A stretch of 64,000 nucleotides of DNA from Chloroflexota bacterium (GTDB taxonomy: Bacteria > Chloroflexota > UBA6077 > FW602-bin22). Of this stretch, positions 18,042 to 26,943 are shown in pieces. The position numbers were made by a program, and so were the translations under genes. The stretch spans positions 124,001-188,000 of the forward strand of contig SCUE01000019.1 in NCBI GenBank assembly GCA_004297775.1, in the 5' to 3' direction. Position 1 is the first letter of the stretch; each line of letters begins with the position of its first letter. The notes under the pieces were generated by a model that had not been told where the DNA came from, made no database searches, and saw nothing but the letters and a program-made list of their open reading frames with translations.

Positions 18042-19227
18042 GCGCCGGCGATTCTTCGCGATGCAATGTCTCGCGCACGAATAGCGCCAACGTAGCCGAC
18101 GCGATGATCCCCACCGCCGCTAAGGAAAGCGCGGCCGCGGCCAGCCCAACCAGGTCGGCCACCGCCCCGACGATGATCGGACCGCCGGTGCTTCCGGCGT
18201 CGCCGACCAATCGCCAGACGCCCATGAACTCACCAATCGCCCCACGGGGCGCCAGATCGGCGCCGAGCGTCATCATCGTGCCTGAACTCATGCCGTTGCC
18301 GAGGCCGATGATCCCGGTCGCGATCACCAGACCCAGGAAATCGCTCGATAGCGGGACGAGACCCATACCGATCGCCATCACCGCGAAAGAGGGGACGGTC
18401 GCCCACTTTCGGCCCATTCTGTCCATCACCAGGCCGGCGGGAATGAAGAGCGCCATGTCGATCGCCGCCGAGATGCTGACGACCGTGCCGACCTGCGCCA
18501 CGTCGAGTCCGAGGACCGTCGCGCCGTAGAGGGGAACGACCAACTGGCGACCGGCGCGGATCATCTGCACGAAGACTTGCGCCGAGCCAGCCGTCGCAAG
18601 TTCGCGCCAGCTTTCGCGCGCGGTCTGCGCCAGCACCGCCCAGGGTAGGTGATGCCCGCCGATCGGCTTCGTCTCGGCATCCTCCATGACAATACCGGAA
18701 ATGAGCGCGGCGCCGATCGCCAGGACGGCCGCGGCGAAGAATGGCGACGATAGCCCGAAGATCGCCGCCATGCCGCCACCGATGGCCGGACCAACAAACG
18801 TGCCGATCCGATTGACGCCGCCAAACACCGAGAGCGCTCGTCCGCGCTCGGACGCCCGTGTGACATCGGCGAGATACGCCATGCGCGAAATGTTCCACAG
18901 CGCGGTGCCGATCCCGCCGACCAAGCGGTAGAGGAGCAGTTCGGGATAGTACGTCGCGAGTCCCATCGCGACGGTCGCGATCGCGATCGCGATGGTCCCG
19001 ACGATCATCGCCCGCCGCCGGCCAATCCGAGAAAGAAGAGCGCCAGCGGGTATGTCGGCCAGGAGCGTCCCGATTCCAGCCGCCGAGATGACCAGGCTGA
19101 TCAAACTGAACGATTCGGCAAACGTCTGGGCGTAGATGGGCAGCGTCGGCACCAGCATTCCCTGGCCAAAGGAAAGGAGAAACGTCGGCACGTAGACCGG
19201 CCACAGGAGGCGAGAGTTCCGTTGCAC
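18034..19227 (-). CDS. MFS transporter
   Basis: A 397-residue major facilitator protein with 12 predicted helices. The loop 2-3 signature is AGALLSRIGRRRAMI, and a second copy, GLVMDRMGRKWATV, follows in the second half. It resembles drug:H+ antiporter-type MFS proteins, but the substrate is unknown. A GTG start (19227) is used. It follows the ctaA-ctaB gene by 38 bp and overlaps the membrane glycosyltransferase-like gene, so all may lie on the tail of the cytochrome oxidase transcript. Confidence 0.88.
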   Translation of the reverse strand: MQRNSRLLWPVYVPTFLLSFGQGMLVPTLPIYAQTFAESFSLISLVISAAGIGTLLADIPAGALLSRIGRRRAMIVGTIAIAIATVAMGLATYYPELLLYRLVGGIGTALWNISRMAYLADVTRASERGRALSVFGGVNRIGTFVGPAIGGGMAAIFGLSSPFFAAAVLAIGAALISGIVMEDAETKPIGGHHLPWAVLAQTARESWRELATAGSAQVFVQMIRAGRQLVVPLYGATVLGLDVAQVGTVVSISAAIDMALFIPAGLVMDRMGRKWATVPSFAVMAIGMGLVPLSSDFLGLVIATGIIGLGNGMSSGTMMTLGADLAPRGAIGEFMGVWRLVGDAGSTGGPIIVGAVADLVGLAAAALSLAAVGIIASATLALFVRETLHREESPARG

Positions 19228-19265
19228 GTCGGGCTAGCTGTCGTGAGGCATCGAACCCGTGGCCT

Positions 19266-21011
19266 CTACAACTGAATCTGACGATCGATCACCATCGCGG
19301 CGAAGATCAGCGTCAAGTAGTAGATCGAATAGCGGAAGAGTCGGCGCGCGGCGACGGCGGTAGCCTCGATGCGCAGCCGATTCGCGTAGTGGATGAAGAC
19401 GCCGCCAAGGAGAATCGCGGCGACGAGGTAGATCGCGCCCATCAGGCCGAACGGCGTCAGGAGCGCTGTGACGGCCACCAGCACGAACGAATACAGCAAG
19501 ATCTGGCGTCGCGTTTCCACGTCACCCCGGACGATCGGCAGCATCGGGACGTTGGCGCGCTCGTATTCGCGACGAATCAACAGCGCCAGCGCCCAGAAAT
19601 GCGGCGGTGTCCAGTAGAACACGATCGCAAAGAGCCAGAGCGGAAGAAGTTCGAGATCGCCGCGCACCGCCGCCCAGCCGATCACGGGCGGTAGCGCTCC
19701 CGCCGCGCCGCCAATCACGATGTTGCTCGGTGTCGAGCGCTTCAGCCAGTTCGTGTAGACGAACACGTAGTAGAGCGTCGCCGCGAACGAGAGACCGGCC
19801 GCGAGCGGATTCACGAACAGTCCGAAGATTCCAACCGCGCAGATTGTCAGTGCGATCCCGAAGCCGAGAGCCTCGCGTGGGGAGACCGTTCCGGCCGGGA
19901 TCGGGCGAAGCGTCGTTCGCCCCATCACGCCGTCGATGTCGCGATCGATGTAGCAGTTGATCGCGTTCGCGCCGCCGGCGGCCAATGCGCCGCCGGCGAG
20001 CGTCAGAGCGACGATGTCAAGTGGTGGTAGACCTTTGGCGGCCAGGAACATCCCACCCAGCGCCGTCACCAGAAGAAGCGAAATGATCCGCGGCTTGGTG
20101 AGCGCGATGTAGGCGCGTATCGTGCCGCCGAATTGGCCGCGGTCGGCCAGATCGAGATACACGAGCGATCCGACGATGACGATCGCACCCCAGGTCGCGG
20201 CGCCGAGCGCAACGTGCAGGACCTGAAGCAACTGGCTGGGAACCAGTACCTGCGCGACGCCGATCGAGAACTGTGCCGCCGCGCAAGCGCCGGCCAGGCG
20301 GATCCAGAGGCGAACCGCGTCATTCTCGGGAAATGCGCGAGGCAGTCGCCACGCCTGCCAGAGGATGGCCGTGCCCACGATCGTCGCCACGATTCGGTGG
20401 AGCATGTGGGTATCGGCCAGCGCGTTTCCAACCGGCCACGTGCCATTGCAGAGCGGGAACCCGAGGCAGACCCAGCTCGCCCCGATGGCGCGCATGTACG
20501 CCCCCGTGAGTAGCAGAACGAACACGCCCACGATCGTCCATCCGAGCGAGTTGGGGAATGCTTGCGCGCTCCCGCCTCTCTCCCCGCCCGGCAGCGAGAC
20601 CAGGGTCGCGACGAAGAACGCCAGAGCCATGATCACCAGCGCGATCGCCAGATGGATCGCAACCATCATCGGCGGCAGTTCTCGCAGCACCACTTCGCGT
20701 CCGAGCCAGATCTGAGGTACCAGCAGGATCATCATCCAAACGACTGGCTGGATGATGAGTGGATTCGATCGATACCGGGCCAGCGTCACGCCAAGCAATA
20801 AGAGCAAAGGAATACCGACGAGGGCGGCGACCGATCGGTGGACGTATTCGAGAATCGCGTGGTACTCGAGCGGCGGCACGATCTGCCCGTGACACAGCGG
20901 CCAGTCGGGGCAACCCAATCCCGAACCGGTCACGCGGACGATCGCGCCCATCACGATCAGCAAATACACGCCGATCGCGCTGGCGAGTGCGATCCCGCGA
21001 AATCCTTTCAC
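19266..21011 (-). CDS. Fused heme A synthase / protoheme IX farnesyltransferase (CtaA-CtaB)
   Basis: One 581-residue protein joins the two steps that make heme A. Residues 1 to about 290 are a CtaA/COX15 domain with eight helices and the conserved heme-ligand histidines (EYVHRSVAAL, VAIHLAIAL, MLHRIVAT, VLHVALGA). Residues about 300-581 are a UbiA-type CtaB/COX10 domain with the prenyl-diphosphate Asp-rich motif NCYIDRDIDGVMGRT and the second YTNWLKR loop. The fusion is known from Chloroflexota and some other lineages. The start overlaps the preceding small gene by 4 bp (ATGA). It supplies heme A to the oxidase encoded upstream. Confidence 0.95.
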   Translation of the reverse strand: MKGFRGIALASAIGVYLLIVMGAIVRVTGSGLGCPDWPLCHGQIVPPLEYHAILEYVHRSVAALVGIPLLLLLGVTLARYRSNPLIIQPVVWMMILLVPQIWLGREVVLRELPPMMVAIHLAIALVIMALAFFVATLVSLPGGERGGSAQAFPNSLGWTIVGVFVLLLTGAYMRAIGASWVCLGFPLCNGTWPVGNALADTHMLHRIVATIVGTAILWQAWRLPRAFPENDAVRLWIRLAGACAAAQFSIGVAQVLVPSQLLQVLHVALGAATWGAIVIVGSLVYLDLADRGQFGGTIRAYIALTKPRIISLLLVTALGGMFLAAKGLPPLDIVALTLAGGALAAGGANAINCYIDRDIDGVMGRTTLRPIPAGTVSPREALGFGIALTICAVGIFGLFVNPLAAGLSFAATLYYVFVYTNWLKRSTPSNIVIGGAAGALPPVIGWAAVRGDLELLPLWLFAIVFYWTPPHFWALALLIRREYERANVPMLPIVRGDVETRRQILLYSFVLVAVTALLTPFGLMGAIYLVAAILLGGVFIHYANRLRIEATAVAARRLFRYSIYYLTLIFAAMVIDRQIQL

Positions 21012-21196
21012 GGCCAGTACCCCGTCACGCGCGCAGTCCAGGCGACGAGCGCGACGAGGAATAGTGCCGGGACGATCACCCAGGCGGCCTCACGCACCGG
21101 TCGGAGATTGGCGCCAATGATCATTGCGTACGCCACGCCCAGCACCACGAGGAACGCGCCAGCGAGAATTGCCGAATACCCCGAAATGCGGGCCAC
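21008..21196 (-). CDS. Small two-helix membrane protein in the cox operon
   Basis: A 62-residue protein of two hydrophobic helices (AILAGAFLVVLGVAYAMII and AAWVIVPALFLVALVAW) joined by a short polar loop. It sits between sco and ctaA-ctaB and overlaps ctaA-ctaB by 4 bp, so it is co-translated. Small proteins of this kind are common in caa3 operons, but I cannot assign it to a named subunit. Its position suggests assembly or stability of the oxidase (inference). Confidence 0.65.
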   Translation of the reverse strand: MARISGYSAILAGAFLVVLGVAYAMIIGANLRPVREAAWVIVPALFLVALVAWTARVTGYWP

Positions 21197-21287
21197 CTCT
21201 TCTGTTTCCGGCGACGCGCGCGTTCGGCGGGCTGTCGCGACCGCTGTCGATTATAGGTTCGAGGGATTTCAGGGCGATTCGCGCCGC

Positions 21288-21911
21288 TCATCCAAGCAGC
21301 TTCCGTAGCGCGCTGGCGAGCTCATCCGGGTCGAAGTCCGAACGTAGAAACGCCCGTTGGCCTCCATCCCGATCCAACACGTAGATGGCGTCGGTGTGCG
21401 CTTCGAGTCCATCGCGCCGATCTCCCGCGTAGATGTGGTACGCCTGCCACACCGGCGCCAGTTCGTCATATGTGCCGACCAGGTATCTCATGCGGTCCGA
21501 TAGCCCCTGTCGGCTCAGGAATTGTCGGGTCGCGGCTGGACTATCGCCGTTCGGATCGGTCGATACCGCGACGATCGCAACATCATCGGCTTGGTCGCCG
21601 AGGAGATCGAGTGTCTGCCGCAGGCCCGCCGCGGTCAACCGGCACACGTCCGGGCAATTGGCGTAGAGAAACGTGACGATCGTCGGTTTGCCTCGGGTGT
21701 CGCTGAGAGCGAACCGCGCACCGCGATGATCGCGCAGTGAGAACTCGGGCGACGGAGCCCCGTCAAGCGCCGTGCCCGGCATCTGCATCATGGATTCGAT
21801 CCAGGCCGACGCGATCGTTGCGATCGCCACGGCAAACAGCGCGGCCAGGACGGTGCCGATCGACAGTGCGAGGCGACTGTATGACCGCGCCGATGGCGTC
21901 GTCACGATCAC
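21288..21911 (-). CDS. SCO1/SenC copper chaperone
   Basis: A 207-residue membrane-anchored thioredoxin-fold protein that delivers or reduces copper for the CuA site of cytochrome oxidase. An N-terminal membrane helix (residues about 12-35) is followed by the copper motif CPDVC (Cys86 and Cys90) and the distal His in LEAHTDAIY. The GTG at 21911 is chosen because it overlaps the ctaG stop by 4 bp; the frame is open further upstream but there it only shadows ctaG. Together with CtaG it forms the copper-insertion part of this operon. Confidence 0.93.
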   Translation of the reverse strand: MIVTTPSARSYSRLALSIGTVLAALFAVAIATIASAWIESMMQMPGTALDGAPSPEFSLRDHRGARFALSDTRGKPTIVTFLYANCPDVCRLTAAGLRQTLDLLGDQADDVAIVAVSTDPNGDSPAATRQFLSRQGLSDRMRYLVGTYDELAPVWQAYHIYAGDRRDGLEAHTDAIYVLDRDGGQRAFLRSDFDPDELASALRKLLG

Positions 21912-22726
21912 AGCGGCGTACCGGGTGGGATCTCCGGCACGCGTTCCGACCGCGAATCGATCACCGCCCACCGGAAGAACACGATTGTGAACGCCAGGAG
22001 AAAGAACGTGCCACCGCCGACCCACATGACGATCGCGCCCAATTGCTGATCCTGAACCGCCGAGAGTGGAAAGATCCGGTCAGCGGCGGCGTAGAACGGA
22101 TACAGCGGTCGCTCGGTATTGGCAATCAGCCCGCCGATGATGGAGCCGGGAACGACCTGCAGGAACAGGTACAGCAGTTGGATCGGGAATGATGACCGCG
22201 GTATTGCCGGTAGCGGGCTGAGAATCGGCCACCAGAGGAACAGCGCCGTGACCAGGAAGAGCAGGTGTTGTCCGATGTGAATGTCGTGGTTTCGCAGCGC
22301 GCCGTCATAGAGCGTCGGTAGGTGCCAGAAGACGAAGACGCCGTTGCTTAGGAAGTACGCGATGAGTGGGCGAGTCAACATGCGCAACGCTGGTTGAACG
22401 ATTGGCGGAATCACCATCGCCGCCATCGTCGGCGTCGCGCTGACGAGCAAGAGCGGCGCCACCGCCAGCGTCAGGATCAAGTGCTGGACCATGTGCGCCG
22501 TGAACAGGTATCGATCGCTCAACGCGTGCAGCGGCGACATCAAGGCCACCACAACCGCCGCAATCGCGGCGACGAAAGCCACGCGCTGCCCGGTCGATGG
22601 ACCGTCGCCGCGGGCTTCGGCCTTCTTCGTCAGGTGCGCATACAGGATGCAGGTGGCCGCGGTCCCGATCAGGACCGACGGCTCAGCCTGCCACAGGACC
22701 CAGTCCGCGCTAACCGCCCCATCCAT
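21908..22726 (-). CDS. ctaG: Cytochrome c oxidase assembly protein, CtaG (caa3) family
   Basis: A 272-residue protein with seven predicted helices of the caa3_CtaG family, needed in Bacillus for active caa3 oxidase, probably through CuB insertion. Family marks are HMVQHLILTLAVAPLLL, WHLPTLYDGALRNHDIH and HLLFLVTALFLWWPIL. The ATG at 22726 is chosen so that the protein opens MDGAVSADWVLWQ; a longer form to 22765 only shadows cox4. It overlaps cox4 by 17 bp and sco by 4 bp. Confidence 0.92.
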   Translation of the reverse strand: MDGAVSADWVLWQAEPSVLIGTAATCILYAHLTKKAEARGDGPSTGQRVAFVAAIAAVVVALMSPLHALSDRYLFTAHMVQHLILTLAVAPLLLVSATPTMAAMVIPPIVQPALRMLTRPLIAYFLSNGVFVFWHLPTLYDGALRNHDIHIGQHLLFLVTALFLWWPILSPLPAIPRSSFPIQLLYLFLQVVPGSIIGGLIANTERPLYPFYAAADRIFPLSAVQDQQLGAIVMWVGGGTFFLLAFTIVFFRWAVIDSRSERVPEIPPGTPL

Positions 22727-23033
22727 TGAAGAGTGCCCACAGGCCGCCGATGATGGCCGTCGCAATGACGAGACCGGCGACGAAGAACCAGGTCAGGACG
22801 GGAGCATCGAATTTCAGGTGCATGTAGTAGGCGGCTACGAGAATGAACTTCGCGGCCGCCAGGATGGCGAGCAGCGGCATGAGGACGGGCGCGAGATACG
22901 GCACATAGTAAATACCGACTTCGACCGCGGTGATAATCGTGAGGACGATCGCGATCACGATGTACTGGCGCGCCGTCGGATGCGCGTGCGCGGCGTCTCC
23001 CGTGCCGTGCGCCGCTCGGTGCTCGCTTGCCAT
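22710..23033 (-). CDS. Cytochrome c oxidase subunit IV (CyoD/CtaF-like)
   Basis: A 107-residue protein with three membrane helices after a His-rich N-terminus (AAHGTGDAAHAHP). The family feature is the middle helix followed by KFILVAAYYMHLKFD. It is the small fourth subunit of quinol or caa3-type oxidases, stabilising the CuB centre during assembly. It sits 9 bp after cox3 on the minus strand, in the usual order 2-1-3-4. The name ctaF is used in Bacillus; I leave the symbol empty since the family is variable. Confidence 0.9.
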   Translation of the reverse strand: MASEHRAAHGTGDAAHAHPTARQYIVIAIVLTIITAVEVGIYYVPYLAPVLMPLLAILAAAKFILVAAYYMHLKFDAPVLTWFFVAGLVIATAIIGGLWALFNGWGG

Positions 23034-23042
23034 CCCGTCCCC

Positions 23043-23678
23043 CTAGCGTGGCGCCGTCAAAGTCGTACCCATCAGGTACACCGCGGCGAAGATGATGATC
23101 CAGACGACGTCGACGAAGTGCCAGTACAAGCCGACAATCTCGATGTTCAGGCTTTCGGAGCGCTTGATTCCCTTGGTGAACGAAGTAACCACCAGCGACA
23201 GAAGCCAGATGATGCCGATCGTGACGTGCAGTCCGTGCGTCCCGGTCAGCAGGAAGAATGCAGAACTGAATAGGTTTACACCCGTCAACTGCATGCCCTT
23301 GTGGTAGAACTCGTTGAACTCGAAGTACTGGCCACCGACGAACACCGATCCCAACAGGGCGGTTCCGACCAACCAGATCCGCATGCGGACTTCGTCGCCC
23401 CGCTGAATCGCCGCCAGCGCCAGGACCATCGTCAGGCTGCTCATCAGCAGAACGAACGCGCTCACGGACGTGTACGGGATGTTCAGCAACTCGTACGGCG
23501 ACGTGCCCTTGTTCCGCGTGAAGTACGTAATGAAATTGGCAATCAGCGCGCCGAAGAACATGCAGTCCGATGCGAGGAACGTCCACATCAGCAACTTGCG
23601 ATGGCTGATCCCGAGCGTCGTCCCGTGGCCCGAATCCGACGATGTGTCGATGTGCCCCGCGGTTGGTGCGTGTGCCAT
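23043..23678 (-). CDS. ctaE: Cytochrome c oxidase subunit III
   Basis: A 211-residue COX3 with five predicted membrane helices, the short form found in many bacteria (mitochondrial COX3 has seven). Visible marks are HRKLLMWTFLASDCMFFG, the lipid-site tract LLTGTHGLHVTIGIIWL, and the C-terminal YWHFVDVVWIIIFAAVYL. It is a core subunit without redox metals that sustains proton uptake. It starts 14 bp after cox1, with GGGACAG upstream. Confidence 0.96.
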   Translation of the reverse strand: MAHAPTAGHIDTSSDSGHGTTLGISHRKLLMWTFLASDCMFFGALIANFITYFTRNKGTSPYELLNIPYTSVSAFVLLMSSLTMVLALAAIQRGDEVRMRIWLVGTALLGSVFVGGQYFEFNEFYHKGMQLTGVNLFSSAFFLLTGTHGLHVTIGIIWLLSLVVTSFTKGIKRSESLNIEIVGLYWHFVDVVWIIIFAAVYLMGTTLTAPR

Positions 23679-23692
23679 TCCCTGTCTGTCCC

Positions 23693-25564
23693 CTATCCCG
23701 CCGGCTCAAAGGCCCAGGAGTTCGTTCCGACCAATAACACCAACAAGCCAACGATCGCCACTGGGATCCAGAAGAGCGTGCCAAGGGCGACAATGAACAG
23801 TCCGAGTCCCGTCACGAGCGGCCAGAACGACGGGTTTGGCATGTGAATGTGTTCTTCGTGCGCCGCGTCGTGATCGGCTCCCGCGGTGATCGGCGCGGCA
23901 ATGTCGGCGTGGCCGTGTTCGGCGCCGTACTTGGTATCCCAATGCGGTCGCGCGCTGTGTACGACCGGAATCACCTTGAAGTTGTACTCGGGTGGCGGTG
24001 AGGGAATGGACCATTCGAGTGTGCCGCCGTCCCACGGGTCCTCCGGCGCCACGGCTCCGGACCGAACGCTGCGGAAGAAGTTCGCGATGAAGACGAGCGT
24101 ACCCGTGACAATGATGTAGGCGCCGATTGTTGCCGCGAAATTCCAAAAGTTCCAGTTCATCTCGGCGCTGTACGTATAGATACGGCGGGGCATGCCGTCC
24201 AGCCCGAGGAAGTGCATGGGGAAGAACGTCAAGTTCATCCCGACGAACGTCATCCAGAAATGCACCTTGCCGAGGCCTTCGTTCAACAAGCGGCCAGTGA
24301 CTTTTGGAAACCAGTAGTAGATGCCGGCGAACAATCCGAAGATCGAGCCACCGAACAGAACGTAGTGAATGTGCGCGACGATGAAGTACGTCGCGGCTTG
24401 CTGAAGATCGGCCGGCGGCGAAGCGTGCATGACGCCGCTCAGTCCGCCGATGATGAACACTGCAATGAACGCGACCGCGAACAGCATCGCGCTCGTGAAC
24501 TGAATCGAGCCCTGCCACAGCGTGCCAATCCAGTTGAAAATCTTCACGCCGGTCGGAATGGCGATCAGCATCGTCGCCAGGGAGAAGCCGCTGTCCGCGA
24601 TTGGGCCGAGGCCGGTCGTGAACATGTGGTGGCTCCACACGCCAAAGGCGAGGAACCCGATCGCGACGCCCGAGTAGACGACGAAGTGGTAGCCGAAGAG
24701 AGGCTTGCGCGAGAACGTCGGCAGTACTTCGGACACTATGCCCATCGCCGGAAGAATGAGGATGTAGACCTCAGGATGGCCGAACAGCCAGAAGAGGTGC
24801 TGCCAGAGAAGAGGGTCGCCGCCGCCGTTTGGATTGAAGAATGATGTGCCAACCATACGGTCAAGCGTCAGCATGAGAAGAGCGATCGTGATAACCGGAA
24901 ACGCGAGAACGATCAGAATCGATGTCACTAGCGACATCCATACGAACACTGGCAGGCGCATCAGCGTCATGCCTGGCGCGCGCATATTTACGATGGTGAC
25001 GATGAAGTTCAACGCGGCCGCCACCGACGCGACGCCGAGTACCATCAGACCGACCGTGTAGTAGTCCATGCCTGGGCCAGGCGAGTACTCCCTGGAAGTT
25101 AGGTTCGCGTAGGCGAACCAGCCCGTGTCCGGCGAACCGCCGTAGACCCAGCCAAGGTTCAGGATGATCGCGCCGAAGAGGAATGTCCAGTAGCTGAACG
25201 CGTTCAGGCGCGGGAAGGCGACGTCGCGCGCGCCGATCTGCAAGGGAATGGCGATGTTGAAGAACGCGGCCGTCAACGGCATCAGCGCCAGAAATATCAT
25301 CGTTAGCGCGTGCATGGTCACGAGCTGATTAAACGTATCGGGATCGACGAACTTGTTGTCCGGAACGGCGAGTTGTGTTCGGATCAGAATCGCCTCGACG
25401 CCGCCAAGGAGGAAGAACATGAATGACGTCAGGCCATACATGATCCCAATTCGCTTGTGATCGACCGTCATGACCCACGACTTCAGGCCGTAGTCCTGAT
25501 GTTCGTGGGCCGGCGCCGCGCGGGCGGGGCCCGCCGTCGGCAGGCTCTGTGTCATCGTCGCCAT
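23693..25564 (-). CDS. ctaD: Cytochrome c oxidase subunit I with C-terminal membrane extension
   Basis: The catalytic subunit of a heme-copper oxidase (623 residues, about 12 core helices). Low-spin heme ligand His85 is in TMHALTMIFL. CuB/Tyr crosslink motif is GHPEVYILILPAMG, whose Glu marks the type A (A1) D-channel, and a further pair is HHMFTTGL. Heme ligands also occur in HIHYVLFGG. After the core, residues about 545-623 form a His-rich linker and two extra helices beginning HMPNPSFWPLVTGLGL; this tail is longer than mitochondrial COX1. Start ATG 25564 is near cox2 (10 bp). Confidence 0.97.
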   Translation of the reverse strand: MATMTQSLPTAGPARAAPAHEHQDYGLKSWVMTVDHKRIGIMYGLTSFMFFLLGGVEAILIRTQLAVPDNKFVDPDTFNQLVTMHALTMIFLALMPLTAAFFNIAIPLQIGARDVAFPRLNAFSYWTFLFGAIILNLGWVYGGSPDTGWFAYANLTSREYSPGPGMDYYTVGLMVLGVASVAAALNFIVTIVNMRAPGMTLMRLPVFVWMSLVTSILIVLAFPVITIALLMLTLDRMVGTSFFNPNGGGDPLLWQHLFWLFGHPEVYILILPAMGIVSEVLPTFSRKPLFGYHFVVYSGVAIGFLAFGVWSHHMFTTGLGPIADSGFSLATMLIAIPTGVKIFNWIGTLWQGSIQFTSAMLFAVAFIAVFIIGGLSGVMHASPPADLQQAATYFIVAHIHYVLFGGSIFGLFAGIYYWFPKVTGRLLNEGLGKVHFWMTFVGMNLTFFPMHFLGLDGMPRRIYTYSAEMNWNFWNFAATIGAYIIVTGTLVFIANFFRSVRSGAVAPEDPWDGGTLEWSIPSPPPEYNFKVIPVVHSARPHWDTKYGAEHGHADIAAPITAGADHDAAHEEHIHMPNPSFWPLVTGLGLFIVALGTLFWIPVAIVGLLVLLVGTNSWAFEPAG

Positions 25565-25574
25565 CGTCGCTCCC

Positions 25575-26597
25575 CTACTTCAGCGATCGGAGGTATGCCG
25601 CGATCGCCGCGGCATCCTCGTCGGTCAGTTGCAGATTCGGCATCTTGTTTCCGGCCTTTGACCCGAGTGGATCCTTCAGCCAGCGCACGAGGTGCGCATC
25701 ATCGTTCGGATAGATGCCTGAACCGAGCGTCGTCCGTTCGCCGAACCGCGTCAGATCGGGTCCGACACGGGCTTTGAGTCCGGTTCCCTGGATGGTGTGA
25801 CACCCGACGCAAGCACCAGTTGAAACGAGTTGATAGCCCTTCTTGACGTCCTCGGGCGCCGTCGCCGCTGGTGTACCGTTTGCGTCCTTCATCGACTTGA
25901 CCCAGGCGTCCCAACCGGCCGCGTCCTTCACGACCGCGCGAAGTCGCATATTCGCGTGGGACGTGCCGCACAATTGCGAGCACTGCCCGTAGTAGATGCC
26001 CGGATTCTCAGCCGTCCAGGCCAGTTCGTTGACCCGTGTCGGAATCGCGTCGCGCTTTCCACCAAACTTCGGAATCCAGAAACCGTGGATCACGTCCACT
26101 GACTCGATCTTGATGTGCAATCTTTGCCCGGCCGGAAACACGATCTCATTCGCGGTCGTGATTCCGAGATCCGGGTACTGGAACTCCCACCACCACTGAT
26201 GGCCGATTGCCCGAACCTGGATTGCCCCGGCGGTCGTCTGCGGGTAGCTCTCGAAAACCCCGCGCACCGTCGGCACGGCGATGAACGCCAGGATGACCGC
26301 CGGGGCGATCGTCCAGGCAATCTCCATGTTCGTGCTGCCGTGAAACTGCGGCGGCATCTTGGTATTGGCGCCGCGGCGGAATCGCAGGACCGCCCACAGC
26401 AGCGCGCCTTCGACGACGATGAATACGAGAACAGCGATGTACACGATCTGAGAGAAGAGCCCCTGGATTGTGCGCGCAAAATCCGTTTCGGGGCGCTCCC
26501 AGAACCACTGCGGCCCGGGTTGATCGCAAGCCGAAAAGAGGATGAAGACGCCGACCGCGGTGACGAGAAGCGCCGCGCGGCGCAAGCGTGCTGTCAT
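25575..26597 (-). CDS. ctaC: Cytochrome c oxidase subunit II fused to cytochrome c (caa3 type)
   Basis: A 340-residue lipoprotein subunit. The signal ends FILFSAC (lipid Cys24), then two membrane helices, then the CuA cupredoxin domain with the ligands His in DVIHGFWIP and the cluster CSQLCGTSHANM. The C-terminal 90 residues are a class I cytochrome c with CVGCH and the Met ligand in GNKMPNLQL. Because it carries its own heme c, the oxidase is of caa3 type, accepting electrons through this domain. The ATG at 26597 follows a 41-bp gap; the frame continues upstream but only as a shadow. Confidence 0.96.
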   Translation of the reverse strand: MTARLRRAALLVTAVGVFILFSACDQPGPQWFWERPETDFARTIQGLFSQIVYIAVLVFIVVEGALLWAVLRFRRGANTKMPPQFHGSTNMEIAWTIAPAVILAFIAVPTVRGVFESYPQTTAGAIQVRAIGHQWWWEFQYPDLGITTANEIVFPAGQRLHIKIESVDVIHGFWIPKFGGKRDAIPTRVNELAWTAENPGIYYGQCSQLCGTSHANMRLRAVVKDAAGWDAWVKSMKDANGTPAATAPEDVKKGYQLVSTGACVGCHTIQGTGLKARVGPDLTRFGERTTLGSGIYPNDDAHLVRWLKDPLGSKAGNKMPNLQLTDEDAAAIAAYLRSLK

Positions 26598-26638
26598 GAA
26601 CCTTCCCAGACGGCCGTCGTGGCCAAGATTTGCCGTGA

Positions 26639-26863
26639 TTAGTGGCCCGAACCGGCCGCGTCGGCGGACGGTTGGGGAGCAACCGCCGAGGCGATGCCGC
26701 ACCCAACCATGATCGCGATCGTGACGATGAGCGCTGCGATGGTCGCAGCCAGATCTCCCATGGCCAGCAGGAACCGACCAATCGTTGTCACGAGCAGTCC
26801 TGTCAGTCCGACCGCCACGCAAGGAACCAGGATCGACAACAGCAGACGAATGAAACCTGACAA
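26639..26863 (-). CDS. Small membrane protein at the head of the cox operon
   Basis: A 74-residue protein with two predicted membrane helices (LLLSILVPCVAVGLTGLLVT and a second ending IMVGCGIASAV) and a short polar tail ending in GSGH. I do not recognise the family. The TTG start at 26863 is supported by GGAGGG 4 bp upstream. It is the first gene after the cox promoter, so it is probably made with the oxidase; a role in assembly or as a supernumerary subunit is only a guess. Confidence 0.65.
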   Translation of the reverse strand: MSGFIRLLLSILVPCVAVGLTGLLVTTIGRFLLAMGDLAATIAALIVTIAIMVGCGIASAVAPQPSADAAGSGH

Positions 26864-26893
26864 TGAACCCTCCGTGCGCGCGGCGGATGATGC

Positions 26894-26922
26894 AGGATAT
26901 CGCGGCCGGCCGTATCCATCAA
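26894..26922 (-). promoter_or_regulatory. Putative promoter of the cytochrome oxidase operon
   Basis: On the minus strand, TTGATG (26922-26917) and TATCCT (26899-26894) are separated by exactly 17 bp. Transcription would start near 26887 and reach the TTG at 26863 with GGAGGG in the leader. This fits the operon reading from 26863 down to at least 19266. Confidence 0.6.
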
Positions 26923-26943
26923 GCCGCCGCGACTGTTCTGACG

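Noticed and set aside
19228-19265. GAGGC...GCCTC inverted repeat after ctaA-ctaB as a terminator
   Set aside because: The stem is only 5 bp and there is no T-run; the next gene follows after 38 bp.
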